Source: Candidatus Aminicenantota bacterium (GTDB lineage Bacteria > Acidobacteriota > Aminicenantia > S016-38). From it: a DNA stretch of 6,704 nucleotides. Positions within the stretch are counted from its first letter, which is position 1. Every line of letters starts with the position of its first letter. The stretch lies in the NCBI GenBank assembly GCA_021161165.1, contig JAGHBF010000106.1, positions 1 through 6,704 on the forward strand, in the 5' to 3' direction. A model generated the notes under the pieces. It had not been told where the DNA came from. It ran no database searches and saw only the letters and a program-made list of their open reading frames with translations. The position numbers and the translations under genes were made by a program. This document shows, piece by piece, positions 1 to 5,403 of the stretch.

Positions 1-382
1 CTTCTATAATGTAATCAAATATGCTATTACTCATGGATACAGTGTGGCCATAGGTGGAGATGTTAGTGAGCCTGGATATAATGGATTTGAAGATGCAGCA
101 GTTATTCCCACCTTTGATATACCTCCTGAGTACATAGACCAGAGTGCAAGAGAGTTCAGAATTTACAATCACACTACCACTGATGACCATGGCGTTCATC
201 TTGTTGGTTATACAAGGGTTGGTGGCTGGGATTGGTATTTGATTAAAGATTCTGCGCGTAGTTCTAGATGGGGAAAGTTTAAAGGATACTATTTCTACAG
301 AGAGGATTATATTAAACTTAAAATGCTTACCATTCTGGTTCACAAAGATGCGGCGAAAGATGTGCTGACAAAGATGAAATAA
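1..382 (+). CDS. C1 (papain-fold) family cysteine peptidase, C-terminal part
   Basis: The reading frame is open from base 2, so only the last 126 residues are here and the true start lies left of the window. The GTG at 44 is internal. The motif DDHGVHLVGY (nt 182-211) matches the papain-type DHAVxxVGY block and carries the presumed catalytic His at nt 188-190. About 20 residues on, WYLIKDS stands where papain has KNS, so the orienting Asn is Asp (nt 248-250). The GGDVSEPGY stretch upstream and the C-terminal KGYYFYREDYIKLKM...VHKDA block resemble bleomycin-hydrolase/aminopeptidase C-like C1 enzymes rather than classical papains. The catalytic Cys and any signal peptide would be outside the window, so location and activity cannot be judged. 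The stop is TAA, followed by 41 nt with no clear terminator hairpin. Family assignment is fairly sure; substrate is unknown. Confidence 0.75.
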   Translation, partial: FYNVIKYAITHGYSVAIGGDVSEPGYNGFEDAAVIPTFDIPPEYIDQSAREFRIYNHTTTDDHGVHLVGYTRVGGWDWYLIKDSARSSRWGKFKGYYFYREDYIKLKMLTILVHKDAAKDVLTKMK

Positions 383-423
383 TTTGTTAGAATTAATTAT
401 CAAAATATACAGGGGGAAAACAA

Positions 424-966
424 ATGGCAATGAGAGGCTCGTTAAGTGACCTTCAACTTCCTGACCTTGTTCAGGTTATGAGTATGCAAGGGAAGTCAGG
501 ACGTTTTGTTTTAAAAAATGAGGAAGAAGGAGAGGTAGGATATGTTTATCTTGAGGAAGGACAGGTGGTGCATGCAGAGGTTGGAAACATAGAAGGGGAG
601 TTTGCGATTTACAAAATAGCTCCCTGGTCAAAGGGGGAATTTGTTTTTGAACCCAATGTTCCTGCTCCTAAAAGAAGTATTAAAAAATCAAATGCCTCTT
701 TGATGATGGAAGCTGCAAGAAGACTGGATGAATGGAAAGTATTGCAGAAAAAGATTAAATCGGTTCAGGCTATTCCAAAATTCGTTATCTTTGATATAAA
801 CGACAAGAGAAAAATAAACTTAAACACCGCTGAATGGTTGGTTTTGTCCAAAATTGATGGAAAAAGGACAATAAAACAGATAGCAGAAGAAGTAAGACTC
901 CCTGTTTTTGAGGTGGGTAAGATACTATACGGTCTTGTTACCGCAGGATTGGTTACTCTGGAATGA
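424..966 (+). CDS. DUF4388 (PATAN-like) domain protein with C-terminal winged-helix-like region
   Basis: This is a 180-residue cytoplasmic protein. Residues 4-77 fit the DUF4388 pattern: GSLSDLQLPDLVQVM at the N-terminus, then KSGRFVL, then YLEEGQVVHAEVG, then a GEFVFEP strand. DUF4388 domains are common in bacterial signalling proteins, often beside receiver or GTPase modules, and their biochemical role is poorly defined. Residues about 134-179 (TAEWLVLSKIDGKRTIKQIAEEV...GLVTAGLVTLE) look like a winged-helix fold of the type that follows DUF4388, with a helix, a turn, a likely recognition-type helix and a hydrophobic wing. No receiver domain or membrane segment is present. The ATG is preceded by an AGGGGG Shine-Dalgarno sequence at 412-416 and nearby. 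Its TGA overlaps the next ATG (ATGA), which implies translational coupling to gatC. Family call is good; function unknown, perhaps a signalling adaptor or DNA-binding protein. Confidence 0.75.
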   Translation: MAMRGSLSDLQLPDLVQVMSMQGKSGRFVLKNEEEGEVGYVYLEEGQVVHAEVGNIEGEFAIYKIAPWSKGEFVFEPNVPAPKRSIKKSNASLMMEAARRLDEWKVLQKKIKSVQAIPKFVIFDINDKRKINLNTAEWLVLSKIDGKRTIKQIAEEVRLPVFEVGKILYGLVTAGLVTLE

Positions 967-1229
967 AAATGGAACGGGGAGATTCTTCTATTTATGTATT
1001 GTCGAGAGTAGAAAAAACGGGAAAAATTTCTGAGGACCTGAAGAGAATAGTAGATTGGGTGAGCAAACTAAAGGCTCTCGAGCTTCCCGCTTCAGAATTT
1101 TTCTATCCACCTTATATAACAATTAAAAGGAGAAAAGACGTAGCCCGAATATTTGAGAAGAGAGAAAAGCTTTTAAAACTCGCTCCTGAGTTAAAAAATG
1201 GACTTTTCAAGGTTCCAAGGGTTATATAA
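963..1229 (+). CDS. gatC: Divergent Asp/Glu-tRNA amidotransferase subunit C (GatC)
   Basis: This 88-residue protein lies directly before gatA, starting in an ATGA overlap with the DUF4388 gene and ending 3 nt before the gatA ATG. GatC is the small belt-like subunit that holds GatA and GatB together in the GatCAB complex. The C-terminus is diagnostic: LLKLAPELKNGLFKVPRVI (residues 70-88) matches the GatC ending 'nAPe..g.F.VPkVi'. Residues 22-39 (ISEDLKRIVDWVSKLKAL) fit the helix that normally reads 'l..iLdyVekL', and the KRRKDV stretch stands where GatC usually has LREDxv. The normal N-terminal 'LARLeLsEeE' block is hardly recognisable (YVLSRVEKTGKISED). Length is slightly below the usual 90-100 residues. 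An automatic annotation could well miss it and call it hypothetical. The assignment rests on the C-terminal motif plus position. Confidence 0.72.
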   Translation: MKMERGDSSIYVLSRVEKTGKISEDLKRIVDWVSKLKALELPASEFFYPPYITIKRRKDVARIFEKREKLLKLAPELKNGLFKVPRVI

Positions 1230-1232
1230 TTT

Positions 1233-2639
1233 ATGACAGAGATAGGATTGTTTAATTTAAGTGAGCTTCTGAAACTTCAAAAAAAAGGAGAGCTTACTCC
1301 TTCTCAAATCTGGGAATATTATTTTAAAAGAAGACAGAAATGGGAACCCAAGCTTAATGCATTTATAAAAGAAGGTAAGTTTTCTGGCAATGGAATACCC
1401 ATAGGTGTAAAGGACAATATAACGGTTGAAGGATATCCAACTACCTGTGGGTCAAGGATTCTAAAAGATTATATTGCTCCATATTCTGCAACAGCATGGG
1501 AAAGGCTTGAAAAGAAAGGTTTTGCACTTGGTGGGAAAACCAATCTTGATGAATTTGCCATGGGTTCTTCCACTGAGTATTCAGCATTTGGTCCCACAAG
1601 AAATCCATGGGACCTGTCCAGAGTTCCTGGAGGTTCAAGCGGCGGTTCAGCAGCTGCTGTAGCAGCAGGAATGGTAAAAGTCGCCCTCGGTTCAGATACA
1701 GGTGGTTCTGTGCGACAACCTTCTGCCTTTTGTGGAGTTGTAGGATTTAAACCAACCTATGGGAGAATTTCAAGATATGGTCTGGTGGCTTTCGCTTCTT
1801 CCCTTGATCAGATAGGGATTATTTCCACGAATGTAAAGGATGCTGCATTTGTGTTTTCTATAATCGCTGGAGATGATCCAAGAGATTCTACAACAACTTC
1901 TCTTTCAGTTCCCTTATATGAGGAGATTTTTAGCGAGGATTTAACCAGTTTTACATTTCTTTACCCTGACGATTCGTTTTGCTATGGAGTCTCTGAAGAA
2001 ATACTCTCTTCATATCATTCTTTCATAAAACTTCTGAAGAAGTTAGGAGGAAAGGGAAAGAAGGTTGACCTTTCTTTTCTTGAAAATTCAATAGAAGCTT
2101 ATTACATAGTTGCGACAGCTGAGGCCAGTTCAAATCTTGCAAGATATGATGGCGTTAAATACGGGTTAAGGGAAAAGGCGGAAGAGCTCTTTGAAATGTA
2201 TTTTAAAACGAGGACTGCGGGATTTGGCGATGAAGTTAAAAGGAGAATCTTACTCGGGACCTTCGTTCTTTCCAGCGGGTATTACGATGATTATTACGGG
2301 AAAGGAGTTGCATATAGAGCTTTTATAAGTGAGAAATTGAGAGAGTTATTTAAAGAAGGAGAATTTATAGTCCTCCCTACCACTCCTGATGTTGCTTTTG
2401 AAATTGGAAAGAAACAGGACCCTATATCGATGTATTTAGAAGATAGATTTACGGTGTTTGTAAATCTCGCTGGGCTTCCGGCTATTTCAATACCTTTCAC
2501 CCTATCAAAGGGTGGTCTGCCTATAGGTGTTCAAATCGTTTCAAAGTGGTATAATGAAAATAGGATGTTGGTTTTATCTGATAGATTGGAGGGAGAGATT
2601 TTATTTGAAAATAAATTATTAAAAGGAGGCGAAAAATGA
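1233..2639 (+). CDS. gatA: Asp-tRNA(Asn)/Glu-tRNA(Gln) amidotransferase subunit A (GatA)
   Basis: This 468-residue amidase-signature enzyme hydrolyses glutamine and feeds ammonia to GatB, which amidates misacylated Glu-tRNA(Gln) or Asp-tRNA(Asn) in the cytoplasm. The Ser-cisSer-Lys triad is complete: Lys60 in GVKDN, Ser135 in PGGSSGGS and Ser159 in SDTGGSVRQP. The spacings (75 and 24 residues) match characterised GatA enzymes. GatA rather than a generic amidase is supported by ASSLDQIG (188-195), GYYDDYYGK, and MYLEDRF followed by VNLAGLPAISIPF near residues 400-425, and by GVQIVSKWYNEN near the C-terminus. It is slightly shorter than typical GatA (about 480-490). Its own ribosome site is weak (AAGGG near 1217-1221), consistent with coupling to gatC 3 nt upstream. 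Its TGA overlaps the lipoprotein ATG. gatB is absent here and must lie elsewhere for a working complex. Confidence 0.95.
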   Translation: MTEIGLFNLSELLKLQKKGELTPSQIWEYYFKRRQKWEPKLNAFIKEGKFSGNGIPIGVKDNITVEGYPTTCGSRILKDYIAPYSATAWERLEKKGFALGGKTNLDEFAMGSSTEYSAFGPTRNPWDLSRVPGGSSGGSAAAVAAGMVKVALGSDTGGSVRQPSAFCGVVGFKPTYGRISRYGLVAFASSLDQIGIISTNVKDAAFVFSIIAGDDPRDSTTTSLSVPLYEEIFSEDLTSFTFLYPDDSFCYGVSEEILSSYHSFIKLLKKLGGKGKKVDLSFLENSIEAYYIVATAEASSNLARYDGVKYGLREKAEELFEMYFKTRTAGFGDEVKRRILLGTFVLSSGYYDDYYGKGVAYRAFISEKLRELFKEGEFIVLPTTPDVAFEIGKKQDPISMYLEDRFTVFVNLAGLPAISIPFTLSKGGLPIGVQIVSKWYNENRMLVLSDRLEGEILFENKLLKGGEK

Positions 2640-3325
2640 AGAAATTAACTGTTTTAGCCCTCGCGGGACTTTTGGTGTTTTCATCTATTGTTCTTATTGG
2701 CTGCGGTTCTCCGGAACAGACCCTTATTAGCCGTTACATTCAGGCTATCAGAATGGGTGATAAGGATACCATAGTTAAAATTTCTCTCGTTCCAGTGAAG
2801 GTTGACCTTGTTAAATGGAAGATTGTTTCAAAGACTCAACCTGTTGAGGAGAAAACAATAATAGGAGACCTTGCTAAAAAGATGGAAGAGGCTAAAAAGA
2901 ATATGGAAAAACTCCAGGAAGATGCCGCACTGGCAAAAGTTGATTTTGACGAATTCGATGCGAAATATCAGAAATGGTCAAGGGCCAGAAAGAGAGCCAA
3001 TAAGAAGAAATATGAGGACCTGAAGAAAAAATATGAGGACCTGAAAGCACAGTTCCTTCAAGCAAAGGAAGAATACGAAAAAATTACCAAACAATACAAT
3101 AATGAAAAGAAACTTATGGCACTTTCAGTGGGTGATATTCCGGAAATCGAAAAACTTGAAGGGAAAGTATATTCAGAGGAAATTGTTATTGAAGGAACCA
3201 CAAAGGAAGGAAAGACAGAAAAATTTAAATTTCATCTTGTAAGGTATGAGCTGACAAAGCCCGGAGTGAGCACTCCTATCAGAGGAAGGTGGGTGGTTAA
3301 GAACATCGAGAGGTTGACTGAATAG
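2636..3325 (+). CDS. Predicted lipoprotein with a long charged coiled coil
   Basis: This 229-residue exported protein was not recognised as a named family. Residues 1-22 form a lipoprotein signal peptide: MKK, a hydrophobic core, then the lipobox LIGC with the lipidated Cys at 23, followed by GS, so membrane anchoring outside the cytoplasm is expected. Residues about 26-60 (ISRYIQAIRMGDKDTIVKISLV) resemble the start of small NTF2-like or DUF4878-type lipoproteins, in which a helix precedes a ligand-sized pocket, but this match is weak. Residues about 75-160 are a highly charged, Lys/Glu-rich helix that looks like a coiled coil and contains a tandem heptad KKYEDLK-KKYEDLK at 124-137. Residues 170-227 form a beta-rich tail ending in GRWVVKNIERL, which again fits an NTF2-like fold interrupted by the coiled coil. 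AAGGAGG at 2623-2629 is well placed for the ATG, which overlaps the gatA stop. The gene may be cotranscribed with gatCA without sharing its function. Confidence 0.8.
   Translation: MKKLTVLALAGLLVFSSIVLIGCGSPEQTLISRYIQAIRMGDKDTIVKISLVPVKVDLVKWKIVSKTQPVEEKTIIGDLAKKMEEAKKNMEKLQEDAALAKVDFDEFDAKYQKWSRARKRANKKKYEDLKKKYEDLKAQFLQAKEEYEKITKQYNNEKKLMALSVGDIPEIEKLEGKVYSEEIVIEGTTKEGKTEKFKFHLVRYELTKPGVSTPIRGRWVVKNIERLTE
3005..3046 (+). repeat. 21-bp in-frame tandem duplication in the lipoprotein coiled coil
   Basis: Two adjacent 21-nt units (3005-3025 and 3026-3046) differ at only two bases and encode KKYEDLK twice. The unit equals exactly one coiled-coil heptad, so the duplication lengthens the helix without shifting its register. 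The near-identity at DNA level suggests recent slippage rather than old protein-level repetition. Confidence 0.85.
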
Positions 3326-3342
3326 CCGAATTCTGGTAAACT
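3314..3342 (+). promoter_or_regulatory. Likely sigma70-type promoter for the tRNA-Lys/tRNA-Glu unit
   Basis: TTGACT (3314-3319, 5 of 6 matches to the -35 consensus) is separated by exactly 17 nt from TAAACT (3337-3342, 4 of 6 including the key first, second and last bases). Initiation would fall near 3349-3350, only a few bases before the mature tRNA-Lys 5' end at 3354. The -35 box lies in the last codons of the lipoprotein gene. This is a prediction from spacing and position, not shown experimentally. Confidence 0.5.
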
Positions 3343-3353
3343 TACAAATCTGA

Positions 3354-3426
3354 GAGCCGTTAGCTCAGCAGGCAGAGCACCGGCCTTTTAAGCCGGGAGT
3401 CGCAGGTTCGAATCCTGCACGGCTCA
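3354..3426 (+). tRNA. tRNA-Lys, anticodon TTT
   Basis: A full cloverleaf can be drawn. The acceptor stem GAGCCGT/ACGGCTC (3354-3360 with 3419-3425) is fully paired. The D stem is GCTC/GAGC. The anticodon stem CCGGC/GCCGG encloses the loop CTTTTAA, which places TTT at 3387-3389. The T stem GCAGG/CCTGC encloses the loop TTCGAAT. The discriminator base is A (3426). CCA is not encoded, since the gene is followed directly by T residues, so a CCA-adding enzyme is required. It reads the AAA/AAG Lys codons that are abundant in the neighbouring genes. Confidence 0.96.
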
Positions 3427-3433
3427 TTTTTGC

Positions 3434-3507
3434 GCCCCTGTAGTCTAGCCAGGTAAGGACACCGCCCTTTCAAGGCGGCAGCACGGGTTCAAGTCCCGTC
3501 GGGGGCG
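3434..3507 (+). tRNA. tRNA-Glu, anticodon TTC
   Basis: The acceptor stem GCCCCTG/CGGGGGC (3434-3440 with 3500-3506) has one G-T wobble. The anticodon stem CCGCC/GGCGG encloses CTTTCAA, which places TTC at 3469-3471. The T stem ACGGG/CCCGT encloses TTCAAGT. The discriminator is G (3507), as expected for tRNA-Glu. No CCA is encoded. It lies 7 nt after tRNA-Lys, so the two are almost certainly processed from one transcript. A perfect-looking alternative pairing starting at 3432 is an extension of the same helix and not the mature 5' end. Confidence 0.95.
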
Positions 3508-3514
3508 CTTTTTT
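3500..3514 (+). terminator. Possible intrinsic terminator formed by the tRNA-Glu acceptor helix plus T run
   Basis: The 3' strand of the tRNA-Glu acceptor stem is followed after one base by TTTTTT (3509-3514). In the precursor the helix extends two extra base pairs (3432-3433 with 3507-3508), giving a 9-bp, very GC-rich stem directly next to the T run. This could end the tRNA transcript. However, the stem closes the whole cloverleaf instead of a short loop, so classical terminator behaviour is uncertain. Confidence 0.35.
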
Positions 3515-3520
3515 ATTTCC

Positions 3521-3542
3521 TATAATTTTGATATAATATTGA
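3521..3542 (+). promoter_or_regulatory. rrf2 promoter region: tandem 11-bp repeat with two TATAAT boxes
   Basis: Two adjacent 11-bp units (3521-3531 and 3532-3542) match at 10 of 11 positions, and each begins with a perfect TATAAT. The second box (3532-3537) ends 6 nt before the GTG start at 3544, so initiation from it would fall at or next to the start codon. The first box would give about an 11-nt leader. No convincing -35 hexamer sits upstream of either (TTTTTT at 3509-3514 is 17 nt before the second box). The 11-bp period is close to one helical turn, so the repeat may also be a regulator site, perhaps for Rrf2 autoregulation. That last point is inference. Confidence 0.5.
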
Positions 3543-3543
3543 A

Positions 3544-3930
3544 GTGAAATTTACAACTTATTCAAGATATGCAATTAGAGCGTTGCTTCATTTGAGGGAG
3601 AAAGAGCCTGTATCATTGAGGGAGATCTCTTTTAAGGAGAAGATTCCGGAAAGGTTTCTGGAGCAGGTTTTTTTAAAGCTGAAAAAGGCAAACCTCGTTA
3701 AAGGGAAAAGAGGAGCTAAAGGAGGGTATATTCTTGCTAAGCCTGCTGGTGAAATTACATGGCTTGATGTGATGGAGGCAGTGGAGGAGGGATTGGCTCC
3801 TGTGCCTTGTATCAAATCCTCCTCTACAGGGTGTCCCACTTATAATGAGTGCGTTGTGAGAAAATACTGGAACGACTATTACGAACTGACCAGAGATTAT
3901 TTTTCAAAGTTAACCTTAGATATCAAGTGA
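3544..3930 (+). CDS. Rrf2-family transcriptional regulator, probable Fe-S type
   Basis: This is a 128-residue DNA-binding regulator. The N-terminus MKFTTYSRYAIRALLHL is the standard Rrf2 opening and fixes the GTG at 3544, because any later start would delete it. The winged helix covers about residues 1-66, with the helix-turn-helix near 25-50 (IPERFLEQVFLKLKKANLV) and the wing in KRGAKGGYILAKP (55-67), a hallmark of the family. Three cysteines, C89, C97 and C103 (Cx7Cx5C), lie where IscR and NsrR bind an Fe-S cluster, although IscR spacing is Cx5Cx5C. The protein may therefore sense Fe-S status, oxygen or nitric oxide. It is shorter than IscR (about 160) but normal for the wider family. No Shine-Dalgarno precedes the GTG, and a TATAAT box lies 6 nt upstream. 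Its TGA overlaps the thiE GTG, so ThiE is a likely target or partner. Confidence 0.9.
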   Translation: MKFTTYSRYAIRALLHLREKEPVSLREISFKEKIPERFLEQVFLKLKKANLVKGKRGAKGGYILAKPAGEITWLDVMEAVEEGLAPVPCIKSSSTGCPTYNECVVRKYWNDYYELTRDYFSKLTLDIK

Positions 3931-4535
3931 TTTTATATCTTGTAGCAAGCGGTAAATTTTCAGAAGAGGAGTTTGTCTCAAGGATAGAGTTTTCTCTGAA
4001 GGGTGGAGTAGACTGGGTTCAGCTAAGAATAAAGGATATTGAATTTTTGAAGCGAATCCTTGAAAGAACATTGATATTAAAGAAGGATTATAATTTTAAA
4101 TTGATAGTGAATGACTTTCCTCATGTTGCTCTTGAATTCGATGCAGACGGGGTACATATTGGGGATGGTGATTTTGAGCCTGAAAAAGCTCGCAGACTTC
4201 TTAAAAATAAGATTCTCGGAATCTCGTGCTACAACAAACTTGAAAGAGGAAAGATGGCAGAAAGAATAAAAGCCGATTATGCTGCATTTGGAGCCCTTTT
4301 CCCGACTCTCACAAAACCCGGAGCTGTTAGAGTCTTACCGGATACGATAATTAGAGCAAAAAAAGAGCTCAAAATACCAATTTGTGTTATAGGAGGTATA
4401 AATAGGAATAATATTGAAGATGTTATTTCTCTTCATCCTGACATCATTGCAATATCCTCTTCTATTTTTCTTGCAGAGGACCCTTCCAGAGAGGCAGGAT
4501 TCTTCAAAAGAAAAATCTCTAATGATATACTATAA
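3927..4535 (+). CDS. thiE: Thiamine-phosphate synthase (ThiE)
   Basis: This 202-residue cytoplasmic TIM-barrel enzyme joins hydroxymethylpyrimidine diphosphate and thiazole phosphate to give thiamine phosphate. Motifs in order: ILYLVASG at the first strand; GGVDWVQLRIKD (26-37) with Q32, R34 and K36; VND (61-63); ADGVHIGDGD (73-82), with D82 in the Mg-binding position; GIS (98-100); FGALFPTLTKPGA (121-133) with T127, T129 and K130; VIGGI (154-158); and AISS (175-178). These cover the diphosphate- and thiazole-binding residues, which favours a true ThiE over the TenI paralogue. The usual HxGQxD is HIGDGD here. The GTG at 3927 was chosen because ThiE proteins begin a few residues before LYLV and it forms a GTGA overlap with rrf2. 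A longer in-frame ATG at 3849 would add 26 residues of non-ThiE sequence inside rrf2. No other thi genes and no TPP riboswitch are visible. Confidence 0.9.
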   Translation: MILYLVASGKFSEEEFVSRIEFSLKGGVDWVQLRIKDIEFLKRILERTLILKKDYNFKLIVNDFPHVALEFDADGVHIGDGDFEPEKARRLLKNKILGISCYNKLERGKMAERIKADYAAFGALFPTLTKPGAVRVLPDTIIRAKKELKIPICVIGGINRNNIEDVISLHPDIIAISSSIFLAEDPSREAGFFKRKISNDIL

Positions 4536-4562
4536 AGGAAATCTGTAACAAAAGGAGGGAAA

Positions 4563-4793
4563 ATGAAGGAAAATGAGTTAAAAGAAAGACTCATAAAGGA
4601 GAATGAAGAATTTAGAAAACTTTATGAGCAACACCAGGAATATGAGAAGAGAATAGATGAGCTCCTTGCAAGGGTTGGTCTTGACTCCCAGGAGGAGTTA
4701 GAAATAAAAAAGCTTAAGAAGCTAAAACTTAAACTTAAAGATAAAATGCAGGAAATATTGCTCAGGGAGATGGAGAAAAGAGGTGATAGCTAA
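4563..4793 (+). CDS. Small DUF465/YdcH-like coiled-coil protein
   Basis: This 76-residue, strongly helical and charged protein has no membrane segment or signal. The first half (EEFRKLYEQHQEYEKRIDELL, residues 15-35) has the F-L-x3-H pattern of DUF465. The second half (residues 47-66, EIKKLKKLKLKLKDKMQEIL) matches that family's characteristic 'LKkeKLrLKDel..iL' ending. Together they predict a two-helix hairpin, with a turn near GLDSQEE. The function of DUF465 proteins is not established. A strong AAAGGAGGG (4551-4559) precedes the ATG at short spacing, and 27 nt separate it from thiE, so a new transcription unit may begin near here, although I see no clear promoter. The end overlaps the psd GTG by 11 nt, which implies cotranslation with the lipid genes. 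Confidence 0.75.
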   Translation: MKENELKERLIKENEEFRKLYEQHQEYEKRIDELLARVGLDSQEELEIKKLKKLKLKLKDKMQEILLREMEKRGDS

Positions 4794-5403
4794 GGAATCT
4801 CTCTACTTTATCGTTCCTCTTTTCTTGATTTCTCTAATATTTTTTATCCTGAAACTGCCCTGCATTGCTGCTTTTATTATAATTCTTGCTTTCTCCATCC
4901 TTTACTTTTTCAGAAATCCAGAGCGATATCCACCCGAGGAGGAAGATCTTCTGGTTTCCCCCGCTGACGGGAAAGTTATGAGCATAGAAGATATAAAGCC
5001 CTCAAATAGAGAGGAGGTTTACAAAAGAATAAGCATCTTTATGTCGCCCCTTGATGTGCATATTAATAGATCCCCTGTAGATGGAGAGGTGGAAAAAATT
5101 CAAAGGAAAGGGGGTGGATATCTTCCTGCATATAAAAAAGAATCTTGCGAAAATGAGAAGATAATTATTGATATTAAGTCCGGAGAAGTTAATTATATTG
5201 TTGAATTGATAGCTGGGATAATGGCAAGAAGAATAAAACCATATATTAAAGAGGGGGACTTATTGAGGAAGGGTCAGAGGATAGGCATAATAATGCTTGG
5301 TTCTCGGGTGGATTTTTACTTTCCTGTCCAATATGAAGTGTTGGTAGAAGATGGGGCCAGAGTAAAGGCAGGAGAGACTGCAATTGTAAGGAGGAAAAAA
5401 TGA
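4783..5403 (+). CDS. psd: Phosphatidylserine decarboxylase, short (archaeal/LGSR-type) form
   Basis: This 206-residue membrane-associated enzyme decarboxylates phosphatidylserine to phosphatidylethanolamine using a self-made pyruvoyl group. Two hydrophobic segments at about 7-24 and 27-43 anchor it. Then come FRNPER (43-48), SPADGKV (59-65) with the catalytic Asp62, and MSPLDVHINRSPVDG (87-101) with His93. Next are the GIMARRI block (145-151) and LGSR (172-175), where the chain cleaves between Gly173 and Ser174 to give alpha and beta subunits. The LGSR motif and the length of about 200 residues identify the short class found in archaea and many bacteria, rather than the E. coli type with LGST and about 320 residues. 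The start is a GTG inside the preceding gene; the next gene starts at an ATGA overlap. The order psd-pssA is a common PE-synthesis operon. Confidence 0.95.
   Translation: MIAKESLYFIVPLFLISLIFFILKLPCIAAFIIILAFSILYFFRNPERYPPEEEDLLVSPADGKVMSIEDIKPSNREEVYKRISIFMSPLDVHINRSPVDGEVEKIQRKGGGYLPAYKKESCENEKIIIDIKSGEVNYIVELIAGIMARRIKPYIKEGDLLRKGQRIGIIMLGSRVDFYFPVQYEVLVEDGARVKAGETAIVRRKK

Noticed and set aside
384..411. A possible promoter TTGTTA-N16-TATACA before the DUF4388 gene.
   Set aside because: Both hexamers match poorly and initiation would fall about 6 nt before the ATG, after the ribosome binding site. I cannot support it.
3354..3507. The tRNA pair as an integration site or end of a mobile element.
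   Set aside because: No integrase, no direct repeat of a tRNA 3' end and no change in base composition on either side were seen.
963..3507. A functional link between gatCA and the nearby tRNA-Glu gene.
   Set aside because: GatCAB acts on Glu-tRNA(Gln) and Asp-tRNA(Asn), not on tRNA-Glu charged correctly, and the tRNAs have their own promoter. Closeness is probably chance.
3849..3926. A longer N-terminus for ThiE from the in-frame ATG at 3849.
   Set aside because: It would add 26 residues lying wholly inside rrf2 and unlike any ThiE. The GTG at 3927 gives a typical N-terminus and a GTGA overlap.
3931..4562. A TPP riboswitch associated with thiE.
   Set aside because: thiE overlaps the gene before it, there is no leader long enough, and the conserved thi-box sequence was not seen upstream of rrf2.
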